Positions 58,529 through 64,000 of a DNA stretch of 64,000 nucleotides are shown in pieces. How positions within the stretch are numbered: position 1 is the stretch's first letter; each line of letters opens with the position of its first letter. The position numbers and the translations under genes are program-made. The notes under the pieces are model-generated. The model did no database searches and was not told where the DNA came from. It saw only the letters and a list, made by a program, of their open reading frames with translations. The stretch comes from Allobosea sp035944375 (GTDB lineage Bacteria; Pseudomonadota; Alphaproteobacteria; Rhizobiales; Beijerinckiaceae): the NCBI RefSeq assembly GCF_035944375.1, contig NZ_DASZBE010000043.1; one strand, 5' to 3'.

Positions 58529-60888
58529 CACCGCCTCTTTCCGGATTTGGGTTTGCCCGCCTTGCCCTTGGCGAAGCGCCCCGGGCCGCTGCGGCCGCCG
58601 GGCGGACCGCCGAAGGCGCCGCCCTTGCCGCGACGGGGCGCGGGCCCGTGTCCGCCGAGGCCGCCTCCCGTCGCCGCGCGGCCGGCCGAGAGCAGTTCGA
58701 AGCGCAGCGCACCCGCGACGGGGGCGGCCTCGACGAGCTTCACATGGACGCGGTCACCGAGGCGGAAGCTCTCGCCCGTGCGCTCGCCGATCAGCGCATG
58801 TGCCGCCTCGTCATAGCGATAGTAGTCGGCGCCGAGCGTCGAGGCCGGAATGAAGCCGTCGGCGCCGGTGCCGTCGAGCTTGACGAAGAGCCCCGCCCGG
58901 TTGACGCCGCCGATGCGCCCGTCGAAGGAGGCGCCGATCTGGTCGGCGAGGAAATGCGCGATCAGCCGGTCCACCGTCTCGCGCTCGGCCGCCATGGCGC
59001 GCCGCTCGGCGGCCGAGATCCGCGTCGACACCTCGCGCAGCGTCTCCAGCGTCGTGCCCTTCGGCAGGCCGTCCTCGCCGAAACGCTGGGCCGCGATCAG
59101 GGCGCGGTGGACGATAAGGTCGGCATAGCGCCGGATCGGTGAGGTGAAATGGGCGTAACGGCGCAAATTGAGCCCGAAATGCCCGTAATTCTCGGCGACA
59201 TACTCCGCCTGGGCCTGGCTGCGCAGCACGACCTCGTTGATGAAGATCTCGTTCTCCGAGCCCTTGATCATGCCCAGGATGCGGTTGAACAGCGCCGGGC
59301 GCAGCACGCCCTCCTTGGGCAGCTTGATGCCGATCGAGGCCAGCACCTCGCCGAGCGCGCGCATCTTCTCGAGCGAAGGCTCGTCATGGCAGCGATAGAC
59401 CAGCAGGCTGCCGGCCTTCTCCAGGGTCTCCGCCGCCGCGACATTGGCGAGGATCATGAACTCCTCGATCAGCTTGTGCGCCGCCAGCCGCTCCGGCACG
59501 ACGACGCGGTCGACCGAGCCGTCTGGTTTCAGGATCAGTTTGCGCTCGGGCAGGTCGAGATCCAGCGGCTGGCGCGCGTCGCGCGCCCGGGCCGCCACGC
59601 CATAGGCCGCCCAGAGCGGCATCAGGATCGTGTCGCGGACGGCCGTGCCCTTCTCGTCGCCCTGGCCGTCGATGGCGGCCTGGGCCTGCTGGTAGGAGAG
59701 CTTGGCGGCCGAGCGCATCAGGATGCGGTGAAAGGAATGGCTCTTCTTCGAGCCGTCGGCCTTGAGCACGAGCCGCACGGCCAGCGCCGGCCGGTCCTCG
59801 CCCTCGCGCAGCGAGCAGAGGTCGTTCGAGATCCGCTCCGGCAGCATCGGCACGACGCGGTCGGGGAAATAGACCGAGTTGCCGCGCTCCAGCGCTTCGC
59901 GGTCGAGCGCCGAGCCGGGGCGCACATAGGCCGCGACATCGGCGATGGCGACGGTGACGACATGGCCGCCGGGATTGTCGGGATCGGCGTCGGGCGCGGC
60001 ATGGACGGCGTCGTCATGGTCCTTGGCGTCGGCGGGATCGATCGTGATCAGGGAGAGGTCGCGCCAGTCCTCGCGTCCCGCCGTGCCGGCCGGCCGCACG
60101 GCCTCGGCTTCCGCGATCGTGGCGGGCTGGAAGACGTTGGGAATGCCATGGGCGTGGATCGCGATCAGGCTGACCGCCCGCTCTGACTTCAGCGAGCCGA
60201 GTCGCTCCTTGACCTGCGCCTCGGGTGGGCCGAAGCGGGTCTCGCGCCGCAGCGCCACCGAGACGAGGTCGCCATCCTGCGCGTCACCGGTCTGCCCCTT
60301 CGGGATCAGCGCCTCGCGGCCCTGCGCCTTCTTGTCGATCGGGATCAGGCGGCCCGAACCGTCGGGCATGGCGCGGAAGATGCCGAGCACCTGCGCCTTG
60401 CCCTTGCCCATCACCTTCAGCACACGGCCGGAATAGGCATAGCCCTCGACGCCCTTCAGCCGCGTCAGCTTCAGCAGCACCTGGTCGCCGAAGGCCGGTG
60501 CCGGCGCGGCATGGCGCTTCGCCCGGAATTCGCGCGGCCGCTCGATCAGGATGCGGGGCGCCGTGCCCTGATCGGCCTCGTTCCACTCGAGCGGCACGGC
60601 ATAGGCGTCGCCGTCGCGATCCTTGCCTTTGATCTCGCAGAGCAGCACCGGGGGCAGGGCGCCGCGCGGATGCACCGGCCGCTCGACGCCGTCGCCGCCG
60701 GTCTCGCCCTCTTCCTCGAGCTCCTTGAGCAGGCGCTTCAGCCAGATCTTGCCGCCGCCCGAGAGCCCGAACGCCTTGGCGATCTCGCGGCGGCCGACCT
60801 CGCGCCCGGCCTCGCGCTCTGCGTCGATGAAGTCGAGGATCGCCTCGCGGCTGGGTTCAGGCGCGGACAAGGCCGGGGCTTTCCGCAT
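58528..60888 (-). CDS. rnr: Ribonuclease R
   Basis: A 786-residue 3'-5' exoribonuclease that degrades structured RNA in the cytoplasm. An N-terminal winged-helix region (EILD FIDAEREAGREVGRREIA) precedes two cold-shock domains, then the RNB catalytic domain with TIDPADAKDHDDAVHA (metal-binding Asp set) and FTSPIRRYADLIVHRALI, and an S1 domain (FDGRIGGVNRAGLFVKL). The C-terminal 60 residues are Gly/Lys/Arg-rich, as in other RNase R. Upstream lies a structured region with a very strong ribosome-binding sequence and hairpins. Confidence 0.97.
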   Translation of the reverse strand: MRKAPALSAPEPSREAILDFIDAEREAGREVGRREIAKAFGLSGGGKIWLKRLLKELEEEGETGGDGVERPVHPRGALPPVLLCEIKGKDRDGDAYAVPLEWNEADQGTAPRILIERPREFRAKRHAAPAPAFGDQVLLKLTRLKGVEGYAYSGRVLKVMGKGKAQVLGIFRAMPDGSGRLIPIDKKAQGREALIPKGQTGDAQDGDLVSVALRRETRFGPPEAQVKERLGSLKSERAVSLIAIHAHGIPNVFQPATIAEAEAVRPAGTAGREDWRDLSLITIDPADAKDHDDAVHAAPDADPDNPGGHVVTVAIADVAAYVRPGSALDREALERGNSVYFPDRVVPMLPERISNDLCSLREGEDRPALAVRLVLKADGSKKSHSFHRILMRSAAKLSYQQAQAAIDGQGDEKGTAVRDTILMPLWAAYGVAARARDARQPLDLDLPERKLILKPDGSVDRVVVPERLAAHKLIEEFMILANVAAAETLEKAGSLLVYRCHDEPSLEKMRALGEVLASIGIKLPKEGVLRPALFNRILGMIKGSENEIFINEVVLRSQAQAEYVAENYGHFGLNLRRYAHFTSPIRRYADLIVHRALIAAQRFGEDGLPKGTTLETLREVSTRISAAERRAMAAERETVDRLIAHFLADQIGASFDGRIGGVNRAGLFVKLDGTGADGFIPASTLGADYYRYDEAAHALIGERTGESFRLGDRVHVKLVEAAPVAGALRFELLSAGRAATGGGLGGHGPAPRRGKGGAFGGPPGGRSGPGRFAKGKAGKPKSGKRR

Positions 60889-61049
60889 GGGGCAGGGACT
60901 GCGTCATCCGCCTGATGTGGCATGCGCGACGGCCGGATACCAGAACCGGCGGTGGATTCCTCCCCTGCAACGGAAGAAGGGCCGCCCTTTCGGGCAGCCC
61001 TTCCATTGCCGAACCGCAGCCCCGGTAACCGGGCCTGAAGGTCCAAAAC

Positions 61050-61127
61050 TCAGGCGGAACACGACCCCCACGGAGAGAGAGACCCTGTCTGCCCGCCTTG
61101 AACCAGCGGTTGATGACAATGAGACAC
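61050..61127 (-). CDS. Short ORF (25 codons) behind an extended Shine-Dalgarno sequence
   Basis: GTG at 61127 follows AGGAGG at a seven-base spacing, inside a 17-base match to the anti-Shine-Dalgarno region. The peptide starts MSHCHQPLVQGG and ends after Trp-Gly-Ser-Cys-Ser-Ala; it has no membrane helix and is not recognised. The stop lies just before the two hairpins. Other frames are open here, so whether this exact peptide is made is uncertain. It may be a leader peptide. Confidence 0.45.
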   Translation of the reverse strand: MSHCHQPLVQGGQTGSLSPWGSCSA

Positions 61128-61143
61128 TGGATCACCTCCTTTC
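61127..61143 (-). promoter_or_regulatory. Extended ribosome-binding sequence complementary to the 16S rRNA 3' end
   Basis: GAAAGGAGGTGATCCAG on the minus strand is perfectly complementary to the last 17 bases typical of bacterial 16S rRNA. Normal ribosome sites match four to seven bases. On the plus strand the same DNA reads CTGGATCACCTCCTTTC. A stretch CCTCCTCT at 61165-61158 on the minus strand could pair with it and hide it. Confidence 0.7.
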
Positions 61144-61518
61144 AGTTGTTACCGACAAGAGGAGGCTAGGGCGATTCCCGTCACGGCGTAAATGTCAAAA
61201 AACGCGCTGCCTTGCGCCGCTGCGAAGCCGGCTTTTGCGGCGGTATCGTCGACGTGACGTGCCGCTGCCTGTTCGGTGGGCGGTTCCTCTGCTTATGAAA
61301 TAGGCAGACATGGCGTTGATGCACGATCCTTGCGTGGTGGGGCGGCTGTCTCGCAGGAAATGGCGTCGATGGCGCATGAATGGCAGAGACTTGTGGACCT
61401 GTAACGTCCGGTTGTGCCGTTGGCACGCCCCTTGCCAGTTCAACCTCCGGGCCGGGGAGGCCCGCCGACGCCTCGGTCCGAAGGCGCGGCCAACCAGGGT
61501 CGGTTCGGGGGATCATCC
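61144..61518. promoter_or_regulatory. Divergent region between the rnr leader and urtA
   Basis: About 375 bases without a gene. It contains the TTGACA box for the minus-strand leader (61193-61198) and the sigma-54 promoter of urtA (61421-61435). No clear NtrC palindrome could be picked by eye. Confidence 0.5.
61421..61435 (+). promoter_or_regulatory. Sigma-54 (-24/-12) promoter of urtA
   Basis: TGGCACG-CCCC-TTGC matches the -24/-12 consensus with the invariant GG (61422-61423) and GC (61434-61435) separated by 10 bases. It lies 84 bases before the urtA start. This implies RpoN and an activator such as NtrC, so urea uptake rises when nitrogen is short. Confidence 0.85.
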
Positions 61519-62799
61519 GTGAACACCACACGTCGCGTTATTCTGGGCGCCGCACTCGCGGGCGCCACCATGCTTGCATCCCATCTGCCGGCGGCGGCGC
61601 AGGAGACCATCAAGGTCGGCATCCTTCATTCGCTCTCGGGCACCATGGCGATCTCCGAGACGACGTTGAAGGACGTCATGCTCATGCTCATCGAGGAGCA
61701 GAACAAGAAGGGTGGCGTGCTCGGCAAGAAGCTCGAGCCGGTCGTGGTCGACCCCGCCTCCAACTGGCCGCTCTTCGCCGAGAAGGCCCGCGAGCTGATC
61801 ACCAAGGACAAGGTCTCGGCCGTGTTCGGCTGCTGGACCTCGGTGTCCCGCAAATCCGTGCTGCCGGTCTTCAAGGAGCTGAACTCGATCCTGTTCTACC
61901 CCGTCCAGTACGAGGGCGAGGAAAGCGAGCGCAACGTCTTCTACACCGGCGCGGCGCCGAACCAGCAGGCGATCCCCGCGGTCGACTATCTCGCCAAGGA
62001 GGAGAAGGTCCAGCGCTGGGTGCTGGCCGGCACCGACTACGTCTACCCGCGCACGACCAACAAGATTCTCGAGGCCTATCTGCTCGCCAAGGGCGTGGCC
62101 AAGGAGGACATCATGATCAACTACACGCCGTTCGGTCATTCCGACTGGCAGACGATCGTCTCCGACATCAAGAAGTTCGGCACCGCCGGCAAGAAGACCG
62201 CCGTGGTCTCGACCATCAACGGCGACGCCAACGTGCCGTTCTACAAGGAGCTCGGCAATCAGGGCGTCAAGGCGACCGACATTCCGGTCGTCGCCTTCTC
62301 GGTCGGCGAAGAAGAGCTGGCCGGCATCGACACCAAGCCGCTGGTCGGCCATCTCGCCGCCTGGAACTACTTCCAGTCGGTCAAGACGCCGGAGAACGAG
62401 GCCTTCATCAAGCAGTGGAAGGCCTTCAAGAAGAACGACAAGGCCGTCACCAACGACCCGATGGAGGCCCATGTCATCGGCTTCGCCATGTGGGTGAAGG
62501 CGGTCGAGAAGGCCAAGAGCTTCGATCCCGACAAGGTGATCGACGCGCTGCCGGGCATCCAGGCGCCGAACCTGACCGGCGGCATCTCGACGATGCTCCC
62601 CAACCACCACATCACCAAGCCCGTGCTGATCGGCGAGATCAGGGCCGACGGCCAGTTCGACGTGGTCTCCAAGACCGATCTCGTGCCCGGAGACGCCTGG
62701 TCCAAGCACCTCGACGGCTCGAAGGACCTGATCGGCGACTGGGTCGAGAAGAAGTGCGGCAACTTCAACACCAAGACCGGCAAGTGCGGCGGCGCCTGA
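61519..62799 (+). CDS. urtA: Urea ABC transporter substrate-binding protein
   Basis: A 426-residue periplasmic binding protein. Signal peptide: residues 1-28, VNTTRRVILGAALAGATMLA, cleavage near AAAQ. The mature part has IKVGILHSLSGTMAISETTLKD, VVDPASNWPLFAEKARELI, VFGCWTSVSRKSVLPVFKELNSILFYPVQYEGEE and NTKTGKCGGA, the UrtA/AmiC-like pattern. GTG 61519 is used because homology starts there and a GGGGGA site lies six bases upstream. It heads the urt operon, transcribed from a sigma-54 promoter. Confidence 0.96.
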   Translation: MNTTRRVILGAALAGATMLASHLPAAAQETIKVGILHSLSGTMAISETTLKDVMLMLIEEQNKKGGVLGKKLEPVVVDPASNWPLFAEKARELITKDKVSAVFGCWTSVSRKSVLPVFKELNSILFYPVQYEGEESERNVFYTGAAPNQQAIPAVDYLAKEEKVQRWVLAGTDYVYPRTTNKILEAYLLAKGVAKEDIMINYTPFGHSDWQTIVSDIKKFGTAGKKTAVVSTINGDANVPFYKELGNQGVKATDIPVVAFSVGEEELAGIDTKPLVGHLAAWNYFQSVKTPENEAFIKQWKAFKKNDKAVTNDPMEAHVIGFAMWVKAVEKAKSFDPDKVIDALPGIQAPNLTGGISTMLPNHHITKPVLIGEIRADGQFDVVSKTDLVPGDAWSKHLDGSKDLIGDWVEKKCGNFNTKTGKCGGA

Positions 62800-62815
62800 C
62801 GAGTTGAGAGGGGGA

Positions 62816-62850
62816 GGGCCGGCACGGGCGCCATAAGGCCCGGCCGGCCC
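62816..62850 (+). other. Intercistronic hairpin 1, urtA-urtB
   Basis: GGGCCGGC (62816-62823) and GCCGGCCC (62843-62850) form an 8-bp outer stem, with further pairing possible inside. It lies right after the urtA stop and may protect the urtA message. Confidence 0.5.
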
Positions 62851-62863
62851 TTGCAATCAGCGG

Positions 62864-62887
62864 CACCCCCGGCTCGGGCCGGGGGTG
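62864..62887 (+). other. Intercistronic hairpin 2, urtA-urtB
   Basis: CACCCCCGGC and GCCGGGGGTG form a perfect 10-bp stem with a TCGG loop, followed by TTCG. A partial terminator or mRNA-stability hairpin here would give more UrtA than UrtB, as is common for binding proteins. Confidence 0.6.
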
Positions 62888-62947
62888 TTCGCCACACAAG
62901 AGCCGGCGCTGCGCCCCGCCCGCCGACGGACCATGCGAAGCGAGCCC

Positions 62948-64000
62948 ATGCGGATCCTGTCCTGCCTTCTGCGCACCCTGGCGCTGGCGATGCTGCTCGC
63001 GCTCCATCCGGGCGCGGCAACCGCCCAGAGCGCCGACGACCCCTTCGTCCGGCTCGCTGCCGACAGTTTTTCCGAAACCAACCGCGCCATCGAAGGGCTG
63101 ATCGCCCAGGCGCATCCGCAGGCGGCCGTGATCATCGAGGCGCTGGCCGAAGGCCGGCTGCTGGCCGGCGACGGCGCCGTCGTCGTCCGGATGCCGGACG
63201 GCCGCATCCTCGACGCCCGCACTGGCGCGACCCTGCCCGCGGCGCCCGCGGGTCTTGCGGCCGTGCGGCTCAACAACAGCGTCCGCCGCACCATCCAGGG
63301 CGCGCTGGGCGGTCTCGGCCTGCTCAATCCCGATGCCGGCCGGCGCATCGCCGCGGCCGAGGCCGTGTTCAAATCGCGTGATGCGTCGCTTCTGCCGGTG
63401 CTCGAAGGCGCCATCGCCAAGGAGGCCGATGCGCGGGTCAAGGCCGTGCTGCGCCAGGCCCAGGCCGCCATCCTCGTCGCGAAGCCGGACGCACCGCCCT
63501 TCGACCGGATCGCTGCCATCGACGTGCTGCGCGAGCGCGGCGACCAGGATGCTCTGGCGACGCTGCGCTCGCTGCCGGCCGACGCCTCCGCCTCGCTGAA
63601 GGAAGCGCAGGCCCGCGCCGTCTCGGACATCGAGGGCCGGCTGGCATTGTGGCGGGCCGGCCAGAACCTCTGGTACGGCCTCTCGCTCGGCTCGGTGCTG
63701 CTGCTCGCCGCGATCGGGCTAGCCATCACCTTCGGTGTGATGGGCGTGATCAACATGGCCCATGGCGAAATGGTCATGATCGGCGCCTACACGACCTTCA
63801 TCGTCCAGGAGGTCATCCGCACCAGCGCGCCGGGCCTGTTCGACTATTCGTTGCTGATCGCCGTGCCGCTCGCCTTCCTGGTGGCGGGGCTGGTAGGCAT
63901 CGCCATCGAGCGCGGCGTCATTCGCTTTCTCTATGGCCGGCCGCTGGAGACGCTGCTCGCGACCTGGGGCATCAGCCTGATCCTGCAGCAGGCGGTCCGC
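62948..64000 (+). CDS. urtB: Urea ABC transporter permease, N-terminal part
   Basis: The first 351 residues of a larger permease, cut by the window edge. A signal peptide (MRILSCLLRTLALAMLLALH) and a periplasmic helical N-terminal region of about 200 residues (ending near ALWRAGQNLWYG) precede the LivH-type membrane domain, where GVINMAHGEMVMIGAYTTFIVQEVI is the conserved segment. This extended N-terminus is typical of UrtB. It works with UrtA, UrtC, UrtD and UrtE; the rest should lie downstream. Confidence 0.95.
   Translation, partial: MRILSCLLRTLALAMLLALHPGAATAQSADDPFVRLAADSFSETNRAIEGLIAQAHPQAAVIIEALAEGRLLAGDGAVVVRMPDGRILDARTGATLPAAPAGLAAVRLNNSVRRTIQGALGGLGLLNPDAGRRIAAAEAVFKSRDASLLPVLEGAIAKEADARVKAVLRQAQAAILVAKPDAPPFDRIAAIDVLRERGDQDALATLRSLPADASASLKEAQARAVSDIEGRLALWRAGQNLWYGLSLGSVLLLAAIGLAITFGVMGVINMAHGEMVMIGAYTTFIVQEVIRTSAPGLFDYSLLIAVPLAFLVAGLVGIAIERGVIRFLYGRPLETLLATWGISLILQQAVR

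Larger units (their letters stand above)
60979..61143 (-). ncRNA. Structured leader or small-RNA element upstream of rnr
   Basis: On the minus strand this stretch runs from a 17-base perfect complement of the 16S rRNA 3' end (61143-61127) through a 25-codon ORF to a CCCGGTTACCGGG palindrome (61033-61021) and a 9-bp GC stem with a GAAA loop (61000-60979), followed by TTCTTCC. A TTGACA box at 61198-61193 lies at promoter distance upstream; no convincing -10 was seen. It could be an attenuator for rnr or a free small RNA with its own terminator. Not matched to a known family by eye. Confidence 0.55.

Noticed and set aside
61127..61143. Plus-strand CTGGATCACCTCCTTTC as a fragment of a 16S rRNA gene.
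   Set aside because: The match stops after 17 bases on both sides; no other 16S or spacer sequence is present, so it is not an rRNA remnant.

Overview
This 64 kb window is GC-rich chromosomal DNA from an alphaproteobacterium, most likely of the order Hyphomicrobiales (Rhizobiales), possibly Bosea-like. That placement rests on a divK-pleD pair, an EipB-family envelope protein, a DUF3572 gene, clpS-clpA, a TadG-like protein, DinB with a Cys-rich N-terminus and dense GC-rich coding; the genus is inference. No rRNA or tRNA genes, CRISPR arrays, insertion sequences or prophage genes were seen.

Region 1 (1-31 kb) is a catabolic and uptake region that appears devoted to small nitrogen compounds. 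It opens with the end of a TctA-type permease, a MazEF-like toxin-antitoxin pair and a DapA-family aldolase. A minus-strand series (15.6 to 2.5 kb) follows: polysaccharide-deacetylase-family hydrolase, TRZ/ATZ-type amidohydrolase, LysR regulator, ureohydrolase, M20 amidase, a protein of three fused RidA domains, a DUF1028 protein, and a complete dipeptide-type ABC importer. A plus-strand unit (16.0-23.8 kb) encodes a POT-type ABC importer, a PuuE-like deacetylase, an NHL protein and a second amidohydrolase. A convergent minus-strand unit (30.2-23.95 kb) repeats this plan: POT-type ABC importer, two PuuE-like deacetylases and an Asp/Glu/hydantoin-racemase homologue, with a divergent GntR regulator. 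The enzymes fit opening of cyclic amides or ureides, removal of carbamoyl, amidine or amino groups, and imine detoxification; the substrates are unknown. Two near-identical T-N11-A elements precede two transcription units, and a tandem TGTGCA operator lies in front of the GntR gene.

Region 2 (31-57 kb) is mostly core genome: GST, APRT-like protein, YffB/ArsC-like protein, tgt and queF (queuosine), eno, kdsA, clpS-clpA, AzlCD exporter, HIT protein, FemAB-like protein, GDPD, RidA, EipB, dinB, divK-pleD.

Region 3 (57-64 kb) holds rpmG with a clear terminator, a NUDIX-DUF983-RNase R operon, and the start of a urea ABC transporter (urtA, urtB) behind a consensus sigma-54 promoter. Upstream of RNase R the minus strand carries a 17-nt perfect complement of the 16S rRNA 3' end, followed by a 25-codon ORF and GC-rich hairpins: an unexplained leader or small-RNA element and the most unusual signal in the window. 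Other oddities are a Tgt that lacks three of four zinc ligands, a racemase homologue lacking both catalytic cysteines, and intergenic palindromic repeats, two of which (80 bp, 73 identical) bracket one deacetylase gene.
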